From NCBI GenBank assembly GCA_002110485.1, contig MOWL01000067.1, positions 4,563,325 to 4,627,324 on the forward strand: a DNA stretch of 64,000 nt. Reading direction: 5' to 3'. The first letter of the stretch is position 1. Every line of letters starts with the position of its first letter. A program made the position numbers and the translations under genes. The notes under the pieces are model-generated. The model saw nothing but the letters and a program-made list of their open reading frames with translations, ran no database searches and had not been told where the DNA came from. Below, piece after piece: positions 47,119 through 58,009 of this stretch. Source of the DNA: Emergomyces orientalis. Lineage: Eukaryota > Ascomycota > Eurotiomycetes > Onygenales > Ajellomycetaceae.

Positions 47119-48903
47119 TTAAGGAACCTCGCGCTTTTTTAGAGTAATAAGGGATCTGCCGCACGGTTCAACTAAAGTGACTTTCCGAACTCCTGGGGGT
47201 CGCTGATCCACTCGGACAAAGTCATACTCAAGGAGGAGATGGGACATGGCAAGCTTTTGAAGGCTAGCAGCGAACCACCGCCCAGGACAGGCAGGACGGC
47301 CGAGACCGAAATTTAGGAACTCTGGAGATAAGGTGGTAATCTTGGGTTTGGCTGGGTCCTGCAGAGCGCGCTTGGGATCAAAGCCACCAGGGTAGTTTTC
47401 TTGATCTCTCTGGATGGCCTTGAGCGGAGCCGCGAGGGTGGTGCCTTGAGGGACATGCAGGCCATTGGAAAAGGTGAACCCCTCCTTACTCATAATTGTT
47501 CGCTCAAGGCCAACCTCGCCAATTGGATTGGCGCGAAGACTCTCTCTGATGAAAGAATCCATGACGTCCAGCCTTTTGATATAATCATAAGACCATGGGT
47601 CTCCCTTTGCAAGCTCCTTATTGATTTCCTTGCGGAGGTCTGCTACGGTGTCCTCAAAAAGCCCTTCAGGAAGGGAGATCAGATCATAGATACAATTGGT
47701 CATTGTGAGGGTGTTAGAATATGACTGTAGGAAGTTGAAGGCTAGGAGCCTACTAACAATCTGCATCGGGTCATACTCTATATAAGAGAGTTTGTCCTTG
47801 CGAGCTGCTACAATGGCTTGACTCAGGAGATCATTCTTCAACAGTAAATTAGTTGACCGTTCTTGTGAGAGGCAAAAATATTTGTTTGAACAATCATACC
47901 GGTAGGTCGGCATCAACACCCTTCTCCTCGGCGGCTTCAAGGATTCGCATGCGCTCCTTAATAATGGGAACCGCATGTTTAGCCACAATTTTACGGTCTC
48001 GCGAAAGTGAGCGGCGGACTAGCGGGGCAAGCAGACTAAAAAAGCATGTCAGTCAATTGTGCTAGATCATAATGGAAAGGAGACAGTACATACGGCCGTA
48101 GAAATGGCGGGATGAAACGTATGTACACCGCCAGCGAGAACATGTTGACTGCGTAATGGACGGTGGCATCCAGGTATTCCTGATTGCGGCAGAGGGGGTA
48201 ACCAGATATGATTCTGTTGCTCGTGCGCGAGAGAAATTTGGTCGCGGTTTCCCACATGTTCAGTTTCATCTCGCCGTTCGCATCGAGTTGCGGAAGCAGG
48301 ACATCATTTAGGGCGCCGACCAGCTCAGTATTCATCATCTCCATCTTATCACCAAGTTTCTGGTAGAGCTCCCTATATACAATAGGCTTTTGGATGTTGT
48401 TGTCAAGGATATTGGCTCCAAACAAGCTGTATTTTGGATGCATCACGTCCCGCACATACTTATTGAACGAGACGATGGCCTCGGGCTGACGAGCATACTC
48501 AGCAATAAGCTGCCGCGGAAGCAGCAACATAAAACCCGTGTTGGAATGGGGGAAAGGAATGAGAAATATCTCGCTGCCTGTGTTCCTGACCTGCCAAAAC
48601 TCGAAAATGAGCAAAAGATTTGTTCTAGTTCAGCGAGGATGACCAGCTCCTGACCTTTTCGTATGCCACCTTGAAAAGTGGCCCAGCATTGAAAACGCAG
48701 TCATAGGCCACAGAGAAAAAGCTTCCCAGCCCGCGTTTCCCCTTGACCCAAGTGAATCCAGCGTATTTTGGTGAGAAAGACGCTAACAGGGCTGGTTCCA
48801 AAAGGTGGACAAGACATGCTGCCAGAATTACCAAGAGGGTGCCGGCCACAGTCAGGGGTAAGAATGTGTGCGATAGCTGGATAAAACCAGCCTGAAATTC
48901 CAT
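47119..48903 (-). CDS. Cytochrome P450 monooxygenase
   Basis: A heme-thiolate oxygenase, probably anchored in the ER. Four exons on the minus strand: 48903-48655, 48590-48094, 48035-47900 and 47835-47119, giving 532 residues. Introns are 64, 58 and 64 bp. The second starts GTATGT, the third contains AACTAAT. Residues about 10-35 form a membrane anchor. The ExxR motif is ESLR (about 391). The heme loop FGLGRPACPG (about 470) carries the cysteine ligand. The oxygen-binding I-helix motif is atypical (SYSNTLTMT region). The ATG at 48,903 is chosen because it puts the anchor at the N terminus; an in-frame ATG lies upstream. Stop is TAA. Clustering suggests it oxidises a prenylated intermediate, an inference only. 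Confidence 0.9.
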
Positions 48904-50262
48904 TTTGATCGAAGGTTCGATAGTGACGGGGTATTCTGAGAAAAACAGATTTCGTGCTGGCAGATAAAGGAAGAGACAATGAAGGTTTCGCCAGAAGAGA
49001 AGCATTATCAAGTCTCAGAGCTGCAGTTGAAAGGATCCAAAGACCTCAGAAATATGTAGCAGCCTGCTGCTAGCTCCATGCTTGGCTCGCCAAAGGAAAT
49101 ATCCCGTCTCCAAGGAGGGAACATCAAGGTCAAACGTCAGCCAGTTCAAGGAGTTTTCAACTGACTCTGCGCCTGGGGCAATACTTAATGCAAAGGACCC
49201 CCAACTCCCTGACGTCAAACGCAGGGAAACCCCGCAATAATAATTTAGTGCCACACACCCATAAATTACCAGACATCAGGGGTGTGGCATTGTCGCGTTT
49301 CGCAGAATAGTACACAATAATGGAAAGCGCCCTGTAAAGTAATATACATTGAAAATAGTAACTCTACTGATCTGAGACAATAAGGAGGCTTCTAGTTACA
49401 CCAGGACTGGCCATATCTATACTTGATAAGGCCTGCGGCAGATGTAAGTTGGGAAAGTTGACAAATTACACAGTTACTCCAGGGTTAGCCATGTTTCTTA
49501 ACACATAGCCTCTGTATGCTTCACTGAAGTTCGCGTAGCCTTGGAGACTAGGAATGCCGAGACTTGCTAGCAGGGATTAGTTTAACCTTCTTTCCCCACG
49601 AACTCTACCGCGTTGTACCACCCGTCCACGCTAATTTAGGGTTAGAGTGGCCTTCAGGGGCACAACAATAATCCCCCATGTTAAAATATTAACATAGTGC
49701 CACAGCGTGGCCAAGTTCGTGGTGTGGCCGAGCTCGTGGTGAAATATGTTACTGATTTTCTAGAAAAGTGACAGCGATCCTGAAAACACATAGATAATTG
49801 GGCCACTCAGGGGGAAAAGGGGGGTGCAAGGGTCTAGGGGTATGGGTTTGCCCGTGAAAGCCGGGGTATATATGCAGAGATGTTTAGGGTGACGTCCAAC
49901 TGGTTTAAATACAGGGGAGAATTTAAACCAAGATAGTTATCACGGCCAGTCGCTGATTATGACCTAGGTACTGCTACAGTCTTTGTCAACGTGTGAGAGA
50001 AGATCTCACCATTTCCTCTCTGGTGATCTCCACCGCCTCATACGTGTCTACAATACCATAATCACTAACGTAGTAGGATTTTTTAGGCTCTATCTGTCTC
50101 CCTACAGCTATATGGATAGTGGGACTTTTTCATTCTCCAAGGTTTTGCACTTCGACAGGATGGGTAGTTGAAGAGCTGGATACATCGTTCCATCCATAGT
50201 AGGATGAAGTGCTTAATTTTCAGAATTGTTCCAGCACTCATTCTGATGTGCTATGTGATTTC
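48904..50262. promoter_or_regulatory. Divergent intergenic region, P450 / UbiA prenyltransferase
   Basis: About 1.36 kb lies between two divergently transcribed cluster genes. I see GC-rich short repeats (GTGGCCAAGTTCGTGGTG and GTGGCCGAGCTCGTGGTG near 49,705-49,740) and no gene. An additional first exon for the UbiA gene could be hidden at its right end. Confidence 0.35.
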
Positions 50263-51275
50263 ATGATTCCAAATTCGAAATCGGATGCCTTATACAGGCT
50301 GGGCTTGATGCCGGCGCTGATGGGCTTGGGACATTTGGCACCTGCGATAGGAGCTATCCATACGGCCCTGGGGTCTTATCAATTTCCTGGAGCACTACTA
50401 TGGTTAATTGGTACAGCATCAGCTCTCGTCGACTGTACGTTTCACCAAAATAAAGGACCCGAAGGGCCCTTAGGTGTGAAATGCTGACATCACTTCTACT
50501 GCTCCAGCGCAGGATACGCATAAAGATTTACCACCTTCTTATAGGCCCCGTAAATGGGTATGGAGGCTGTGGATATATTTTTTATGGGCTATTATCATGA
50601 TTTGTACATTTCTCACTGGCATGGAGACTTCAATCCGGATATATCAATTCTCACTCCTCGGTTTTCTATGGGGAACTCCCTGCATCCCGCAATTTTCAGC
50701 ATCCTCCGGAGTGAGACTATCCAAGCCCAAGACAGTGGTAAGCCATTATCCTCCATTCATAAAAGATTTAGTAGCTTACGAAGGTGTAGCTGCGTGAATG
50801 GAAGTCACTCATTGTGGCCATATGTATGGGTTTTGTCACAGCAGGGTCAAGCACGTTCCATGTTTGCCAGAAAGACGTCCAGTGCAATGATCATTCTTTA
50901 CAAACACGCAGTCTATGTCTCTCTATCTTGTATCAGTTCTTCCGTGAGACTGCTTGTGACGTACGGGATATTACTGAGGACATGGAGGATGGCATGAATA
51001 CACTACCTGTCAAACTCGGCAAGGGGAACACAATGCTCCTGATGAGTGGTGTTGGGATATTTTTTGATGTATTGCTTACGGGGGGAGTTGGACCAAGTCT
51101 CCACGTGAACAGATCCTTGGTTGTCCAGTCGGTTGTTCGGGTTAGCTTCACGATGTGTGTTTACTCCCAGATACTACGATATCCCCGAGAAAACTACTGG
51201 GCCTGGGGTCTTATGTCACTGCTGGGGTTGGTACCAGTGCTGCCAGCACAGATGTGTTTGTTGAACTCTAAATAG
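50263..51275 (+). CDS. UbiA-family membrane prenyltransferase (or terpene cyclase)
   Basis: An integral membrane enzyme that transfers or cyclises a prenyl diphosphate. Three exons: 50263-50434, 50508-50737 and 50790-51275, 295 residues. Intron 1 starts GTACGT and ends CTCCAG. Using that acceptor rather than the next AG avoids a stop and creates the first Asp motif VDSQDTHKD (D57, D60, D64). The second Asp motif is CDVRDITED (D191, D194, D198), followed by NTLPVKLG, as usual in the family. Several hydrophobic helices are visible. The first motif has Val where most members have Asn, and the N terminus is short, so an upstream exon is possible. Stop is TAG. Substrate unknown. Confidence 0.8.
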
Positions 51276-51350
51276 TTGTGAATAGCGTAATAACTAATAC
51301 ATTTTGATATAATTTTTTGCGCCTTTATAATTTATATCTCGAGCTCAGAG

Positions 51351-52556
51351 CTATTTGTCCCAGTGAGGATGACGGGTTCCAACGGCCTCAAGTAAGCCCC
51401 CTTTTAATAAGCCGTCTTCACGCACCGGTAAGTGTAAAGGAACCAGCGGGCGGGACTGTTTGAAGTTCTCACTGGCCCATCTCAAATGCGCTGCAAATGT
51501 TCCGGGGGCAATATCTGTTTCCTTGTTTCTTTCCTCATCCCAAATTCTAGCCAGATACTCCCTCTGCTCCGTAGCAATCCCATGTGATAGCTTCATCGTC
51601 GACGACGTATCAAGAATAGCTTGTACAAATTGGTTGGCTTCCTTGTGCGCCTCATCATGCTCCAATCCCTCTTGTTTGCAACTGAGCATGTCAAACTGCT
51701 TCCGCCCGTCCCAATTCGTCAGGTGCTGTGCCCAGTATACTTCGCTGACGCATTCAAAGAGTAGTACATTTCGTGAAAAACAGGTTGGCCCATCCCAAGC
51801 CATATTCGGATCCTTCAGGTGACGGATACGTTCGAGACAAAACATTTGGATCAAATAGTCAACGTAATGACCATATTGAAACGCAGGTGCTTTGCCGGTT
51901 GATGAAGGCACCTCATACCGTGGTAGGTGATGAAGTAACTCGTGCTTATGCATCCCCTGAGTGCTCTCATTCCCTTTCCACAGCTTCAGAAAAGTATCAT
52001 GCCAGTGTTTAATAGCAATGCAGCCTTTTCTCCCTGCAATAAGCCCATTCCAGAACATGGATATCTCGTCATTTATGGTCATTCTGAACCCAGCGAGCTC
52101 AAGAGGATTTGCAGGATCTTCCAGCTTCTCCCAGAAAAGGTCATCCAGGCTACGGAAGAGCATGAAACCAACATCGACCCAAATGCCGCCGTGCAAGTAC
52201 AGAAGTGGGAGGCGAACTAGGTCAGCTGCATGCGGAGCAGCATGCGTGCCTGCCATGCGACGCTTGAGGAAAGCCTCTGGAAACAACTCGGAGGTGTCGG
52301 GGATATAGTTAGCATAGTAGTTTGGCGAGCCCTGGACCATGTCGAGGACGCGGACAGTCCAGAAAGGACCGTGCCGACGTACCCAACTGATAATGTTGCG
52401 CTGGCACCAGGGCTTGCAGGCAGTAATTCCGCGGTCCCAGAATGCCCAAATGTTTTTTTCTGAACTGGGATCGACAGGAGTGAAAATCTGGAGCTGCGCC
52501 AATATCTCTTCGTCTGAGCGTGAATCCAACAGCGATGATTTTGAGACTGAACCCAT
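51351..52556 (-). CDS. Glycosyltransferase, capsular-polysaccharide/DXD sugar-binding type
   Basis: A single-exon gene of 401 residues resembling the Caps_synth and Gly_transf_sug families, nucleotide-sugar-dependent enzymes found singly in fungal clusters. The signature is ADLVRLPLLYLHGGIWVDV (residues 111-129), with IWAFWDRG (37-43) upstream. The DXD site appears as VDVG, so the second Asp is absent. That is sometimes seen in this family but should be noted. No signal peptide or membrane segment is visible, so a cytosolic role is likely. The stop is TAG and it converges with the UbiA gene, 75 bases apart. It could glycosylate the cluster product. All Trp codons are TGG. Confidence 0.85.
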   Translation of the reverse strand: MGSVSKSSLLDSRSDEEILAQLQIFTPVDPSSEKNIWAFWDRGITACKPWCQRNIISWVRRHGPFWTVRVLDMVQGSPNYYANYIPDTSELFPEAFLKRRMAGTHAAPHAADLVRLPLLYLHGGIWVDVGFMLFRSLDDLFWEKLEDPANPLELAGFRMTINDEISMFWNGLIAGRKGCIAIKHWHDTFLKLWKGNESTQGMHKHELLHHLPRYEVPSSTGKAPAFQYGHYVDYLIQMFCLERIRHLKDPNMAWDGPTCFSRNVLLFECVSEVYWAQHLTNWDGRKQFDMLSCKQEGLEHDEAHKEANQFVQAILDTSSTMKLSHGIATEQREYLARIWDEERNKETDIAPGTFAAHLRWASENFKQSRPLVPLHLPVREDGLLKGGLLEAVGTRHPHWDK

Positions 52557-52870
52557 TTCGATTGTTACTACCGCCTTTGCGGAGTAAAGGTAGGGGTGCT
52601 ATTTCTACGCTCCCGCAGACCGGTATTCCATGGCAAGAGCAGTGTCTCGACTTGTCTCCTTTGCATGAGGGTATGGCAATGGACGTTATATACACTCGTT
52701 GCATATGCATTGAGTGGTTTTCCCATGTGAGTGGTCAGTTCGGAATAATGGTTAGCCTAGTGGATGCCCCCACTGATGACTCGGCGGGGGCGAATAAACC
52801 CATGATGCTCCCATGTCTCATTTCATGCTAAATCGGGTTTCTCCCACACTCTGGTGCCTATTAATTGAGG

Positions 52871-52884
52871 ATAACCCGGGTTAT
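52871..52884. promoter_or_regulatory. Perfect 14-bp palindrome in a divergent promoter
   Basis: ATAACCCGGGTTAT lies between the glycosyltransferase start (52,556) and the methyltransferase remnant. Dyads with CCG/CGG halves are typical of zinc-cluster regulators. Function inferred only from position and symmetry. Confidence 0.35.
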
Positions 52885-53202
52885 AGTTACATAGTAACCA
52901 CCAGCATATGCAATATCGTTGCATAGCTTCCCGCTTATCCCTCCATTCGGGCAACTCTTCATGCTGAGCATTTTTTGCTTTGAAATCTATTCTGTTTTTT
53001 ACCCCCCCCTCCAGGGTTTTTTGTTTTTTTGGCAGAAGGGAAGAGCAGAGGAAGTTACAATCAGTTCCTTGACTCAGAATGTATCTCCGCTCCACAGCTG
53101 AAAAACAGTGTAATCCTGGGTACATTACTTATAGACACCCGAACTCTGCTGTTAACACCATCGGACAACAGGTCCACGAGTCCGGCGACGAGGAAGGTCG
53201 CT

Positions 53203-53792
53203 CATCCAACAGGAAAATTTCAAGGATCACTGTTACGATACTACGCCGTCATGAAACAAAAATACCCCTCATCTAAGATCCCGGCTTTCGAGCCTGCGCC
53301 AGAACTTAGCTTTCCGCAGCTTGTCTGGAGTGGAGACATATCTCTGGGTTCAAAAGGCCGTACGGAGATGTTTACGTACTATCCCAACACACCGGCTAAT
53401 TTGATGGTTGTTCACAAGGAGGAGGATTATGACAAGGGTGAAATTGGGTTCTTGGCCCAGAAAAGACGGACAGGATGCTTGGCGGCGCGAGCGAAACTAT
53501 GGTTATAGCCGAACAGCTATCTTGGAACACTCCAGACGTCACCGGGATTGACCTACCTAAAATCGATGTAGAAGGCACACAGTTAGAGTTGCTAAGGGGT
53601 ATAGATGAAGAGCATTGGGCTATCATCCAAGAGGTGATGATGGAAATGTCCGATTTAAGTAGCCTTGTTGGGGAGGCAGAACGTTTACAGCAATTGAAAG
53701 AATTCATTGTAAGAAGCAAGGCTTGTGAATGGAGTCCTGAAACAAAATTCGACATGGTGATGGCCCGTCGTGGCACTCACTCGTCAAAATAA
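53203..53792 (+). pseudogene. FkbM-type methyltransferase remnant
   Basis: Parts of a SAM-dependent FkbM methyltransferase are readable. KYPSSKIPAFEPAPEL (from about 53,260) and TEMFTYYPNTPAN (about 53,360) are in one frame. GIDLPKIDVEGTQLELLRGI (about 53,545) is in another, ending in TAA at 53,790. The frame changes between about 53,440 and 53,475 with no acceptable intron. The N-terminal SAM-binding Gly motif expected just before KYPSS is not recognisable, and some 30 residues after EPAPEL seem missing. It is therefore most likely a decayed former member of the cluster. Confidence 0.7.
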
Positions 53793-54134
53793 TCGGATAT
53801 GTGGATTATGGATACGGCGGGTTTGAATCCTTTTTACTTGCTGCTCTTCTACGTAATCCCTCGGAGTGACAGTAATCTTTAGAAACCTACATTTCCATGT
53901 GATAGAGACATCATATTTTCAAGTTCCTTACTTGTCAGGCACTCAAAAGGAACTCTATATACATGATTATTGCTCTTGAGGTTATCCTGGCTCCGGTGTT
54001 ATCAACATTCTGCCTGGGTGAACCTTACCACCCGCCTCTCTAATAAAGACAATCAAATCTTTTTTGGTAAGAACTTGGACCCAATCACCTCTTTCGGTCA
54101 TGCGTATATTCCGGTGTGCAACATAGCAGACGCA

Positions 54135-55531
54135 TTATGTGAGCCGAACAAATGGAGCGATGTATGTTGTGAGATATACTCCCTTCTTCTCAGAGAAATT
54201 GAATGACATGTATGTGTGGGCTGTAGGTGTCTTGACATCGTCGGAAACAATATCGTCCCCGCTGGATACGCTTTTAGTTCTGAAATGAAAGAAATTAAGA
54301 GCAAATGCCAAGTTGGATGAAGTACTTACCAAGCCATTTCAATCATTGATTTGTATGTTCCCTGAACACCCCAGCTCCAACCTCTTTTCTCGTAAACCTT
54401 TTCCAGGGCCCCTGAGATGGCTCGATCCCCCAGGAAGTACTGAAATAAAGCAACGTAGACCTTTACCTCGGGGATTTCCTGACCAGGCTGCAGTTCCCAG
54501 CTACAGCATACGCCCCGATGCCCATCTTTCAGATGAAGAACCGGCTTGGAAAATGATGTCTCTGCGTGTTCTTCGGGCTCGTTGATTACCAAGTGCCACA
54601 TTTCACGTAGTACTGATAAGCCTTCGAGCGTTGCCTTGTCGGTACGCCATCCGCCAAATGTAACATGTTCGTAGACTGCATCAAAAGAGCTATCACGGGG
54701 ATTCGTGTAGACCTTGACCCTAGCACGGATACCAGGGTCCGTGCAATCAATACCGACGACTTGTATCAGGGGGGGGTGCTGGCGTATTGGTTGGTACTTT
54801 TCGATGAAATTGAGAGTCGGTAAGAACGATTCTCCAAGGGGATCAAGTCGCTTGAGGAGATTAACAGTGGCCTCGTCAGAATCCACACCGGTGGCCATGT
54901 GCTTCATCATGGGGGAGAAATAAGCTTTCATCGATATATCTCCGCCATCGAGATCAAAAGCGAGGAAGCATCGAGGTATGCGGGCGGTATCCGGTGGCAT
55001 CTTATCCTTGATTGCTTCCCTCTCCTCCTCTGATGGGAAATACTCTGCTGCGAACTGTTTAAACCAACGCATGTCTGCCTGCACGGCCTCGGCTATTCTG
55101 GGGATTGGAGAGTCGGAAAAACCCCCCCTTTCTGGCATCACAGGCTCAAAAGTAAATCGTACACATGCCTTCCCAGCATTGTTGAAGTTGATACTGGTTT
55201 CAAATGGCGCACCATTGGGCGTAAGGAGCGATCTGGGATGTGTTTTATCCGGGGGAGGACCCATGTTTGGAAGAATATAGTCCTCCAAGAACGTTAAATG
55301 AGATTTTTGCTGTCCAGCGGTATAAGATCCAACATTACGAAGCAGTGAGGACAACACGGGCGTGCAATGTTTAGACCAAAACACAAACCCTTTGTTGTTA
55401 GGGGTAGGTGCAGAGTTCTCGTCATTGCTGTGGATGCTGTTAATATGAGTGTACATACTTACACCTTCCCTTAGTACGTACGATTTCATCGGTGCCTCAC
55501 TAAGCCTGGTCCGGTTATGGACGTTATCCAT
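54135..55531 (-). CDS. DMATS-type aromatic prenyltransferase
   Basis: A soluble ABBA-fold enzyme that attaches a dimethylallyl or longer prenyl group to an indole, tyrosine or other aromatic acceptor. Exons 55531-54330 and 54270-54135 give 445 residues, the usual length. Family landmarks include GFVFWSKHC near the N terminus, the central FLAFDLDGGDISMKAYFSP (about residue 190), VKVYTNPRDSSFD (about 270-285), KVYVALFQYF (about 370) and the C-terminal AHTYMSFNFSEKKGVYLTTY. The 5' splice site is GTAAGT. A strong acceptor (TTTCATTTCAG, exon from 54,279) would place TGA at the junction. The next AG (exon from 54,270) keeps the frame, so I use that. Stop is TAA. Confidence 0.87.
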
Positions 55532-56640
55532 GAAAGAATGAAAGGGATTGGAAAACAGTTTCAGTGATTAATGTCATTTAACAGGTCGTACTCCATTTCA
55601 TGCTGAAAACACGGCTTTTCTGTGGGGTAACAAATCTCAAGAATCGGCAGAGGATTAGCAGCTTGAATGCGGATGAGAAATGTGAAGACGTCCAGATGGG
55701 TGATAGTAGGTAATTCACGGTAATGTAGCACTGAAGTGGCAGTTTCTTAGAAAATAGGCTTCGCTTGAGCAATGTGCTGCACACCCTGCTGTTGAGGTCA
55801 CAGTTGAACATGGTTCAAATCTGTAACGGTAAGCACCCATAAGTGTGAGTGCCAGGCATGGCGGGCGGAGCGTAGCTGCGTGTTGATCTTTTGGCCTAGG
55901 GTTAAGATACTGCATGCCTGGCCAGCAGGTGCCTATGTATCGGATCTAGCGATCCGTTATATTGCCAATATTAATTATATGTACGGAGTATACTTCTCTT
56001 TATTTTTTAAAATCTATCTAGCTAGCTATCAGTATTTGTAAGAAAAGGGCTTGTTCGTAATGTGCGAGCCAACAAACTAAAATAAGCGATTGGGCGTGGT
56101 TCGCCGATTTACGGGCCAGTAATATCATGCCACAGAACATCCATATCATTGATATCAATAATGTTCAGTGAATCCCAACATACCCTCTTCAGCGAAGAAA
56201 TCGTATAAAAGAGTGTAATGAAACTGCAAAAACAGTATAACTAGGCAATATAAAATCTATGAGAAAGATTAAGAAAATGAATATCAATCTGTGTGTAAAA
56301 AAAAAAAAATGAAATATAATATAAGAAAATGGCTTATTTTGATTGATTAGTCATGAGATTCATGATATTTTTCAAATTAATTAATTTGATGAATTCTTCA
56401 TGTTTTTAATATGTGTTAGCAAAAGTGTTGATAATTTATGATGTCTTTGAAATTGAAAAAGTTTGAAAGTTACTTAAGTTTATATCAAAACTTGAAGTTG
56501 ATATTAAAATATTTTAAGAATAATTTTACATGAAGATTTTTCTTAGCAATTTAAACTTCAAGATTTTTTTATAACTTTAACTTCTTTGAGTTATTTATCA
56601 ACATAATATTATGTAGAAAATATTAAATGTTCATTAATTA
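55532..56640. other. Spacer, upstream of DMATS gene and AT-rich
   Basis: The first 400 bases probably hold the DMATS promoter, with no clear motif. From about 56,200 the sequence becomes strongly AT-rich. No gene seen. Confidence 0.45.
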
Positions 56641-57056
56641 TGTTAACTACCGTGCTTTCCGGTAGCAAGCGTTCACCGTTAGGTAGGCAAGGTTAGGCCT
56701 ATTAAGGTAACTTATCGTGCTTGATAACTAGGGGAACGAGTAGGTGCCACTATTAGGGCTTACTTATGTGTATAAGTAAGAATAGCTCCGGCGTGAGGTT
56801 GTATAGTTCCAATGTGCTGTAGAAAGTAATACAACTTGCAGTAAGATATATAAAAGTATCTCAAGAGAATCAAAGCTATGGTTATGTATTAGTAGAATAG
56901 GTGAAAGGTAGAGTAGTAGTAAAATACTATTGTAAGATAAAAATATAAAATTGATCATGATCAAGAAGATAAGCTTCTCTGATTCTAAAAGTAATAAGTG
57001 TGTTTATATACATGATGAAATTCTATGATAAATTTGATAGATCTGATAGACTTTTT
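56641..57056. repeat. Run of three hairpins, possible unclassified repeat
   Basis: Three stem-loops follow each other: CTACCG/CGGTAG (56,647-56,665), TTATC/GATAA (56,712-56,727) and a perfect 9-bp stem CTTACTTAT-GTGT-ATAAGTAAG (56,759-56,780). The local GC content is higher than the surroundings. It could be part of a solo LTR or a foldback element. Confidence 0.35.
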
Positions 57057-57061
57057 CTATC

Positions 57062-57343
57062 TGCTACGTGCGATAGAACATATACGTCAAAATAGTAGTA
57101 AAAGAATGTCTGATTCTTCATCTTTCACTGCTAATCAGCGGAAGAATATAAATAACTAAATACAGGCATCTTCCGCATGCGGAAGGAATGATCAATGATA
57201 TAGTAGATAGGCATGTATGCTCTGCGGAAGGTAAGGGTAATGATATAGCTAGGTAGGTATGTACGAAGCTATAGCGATAAGATTATATAGGCGAATATAT
57301 AATATAGCGAACGTACTAGGGAGCGTGGGCGTTGCCCACGATA
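57062..57343 (-). repeat. Solo LTR of the Gypsy family
   Basis: A 282-bp inverted copy of the LTR at 4656-4937 with exactly the same ends, flanked by 5-bp duplications CTATC (57,057-57,061 and 57,344-57,348). It records a former full insertion reduced by LTR recombination. Confidence 0.95.
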
Positions 57344-57447
57344 CTATCAATACATTAATCTACCATCAGTAGATCTGATAGTTATAGTAGATTTTTCTGT
57401 CTTCATATCAATCTATTAATTATGTGATAGGTTCCTTCAGGGCTTCT

Positions 57448-57876
57448 TGTGAAACATGAGATTATCGCCACACATTCGTTGACTAAGACATACGCACATG
57501 TTCAATTGCCACACTAATTGTCACACGGCGAACTCCGATGGAATCTCCACCAAATACACCCTCATCTTCGCTGATCTTTAATATATTCATCATTACATTG
57601 ATTTTTCTACAACTTCACCGAAGTCAGAGGTATTCAGCTGAGAATATCATGATATGATCAATATAGCATATAAATTACTCATATTATTGATGAATAGTTG
57701 TTGGGCAGCCTAAGATGAATTCATGGGTATAAATAGCCATGGAAAACCCATAGATATTTAGCTAGTTCAGAGCTCAGAGTACACAGACCACAATATCATA
57801 TATCTCTATATTAATTCCTCTCTATATATGTGCATATTATGCTAGGTCCACTCTCCGTCTTATCCTCCGTCTCATA
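57448..57876 (+). repeat. Copia 5' LTR (429 bp)
   Basis: Begins TGTGAAACATGAG and ends CATA. A TATA-like GGGTATAAATAG lies at about 57,725-57,737. The primer site GTTATGATCCCGGG follows, consistent with half-tRNA-iMet priming. Confidence 0.9.
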
Positions 57877-58009
57877 GTTATGATCCCGGGTGCAACTACT
57901 GCCCTAAAACATTGATTACTGCATATAATATCACTGCATTCTATACAAACCCTCCCCATTTGCATACGCTCTATATTAGACCATTCAACACGCCAAAAAA
58001 ATCAAAAAG

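Noticed and set aside
51460..52831. Plus-strand frames opposite the glycosyltransferase
   Set aside because: Shadows of a 401-codon gene with family motifs.
57062..57343. Interpretation of the 282-bp repeat as a MITE because of its palindromes
   Set aside because: The same sequence forms both ends of the 8.3-kb Gypsy element with 5-bp target duplications, so it is an LTR.
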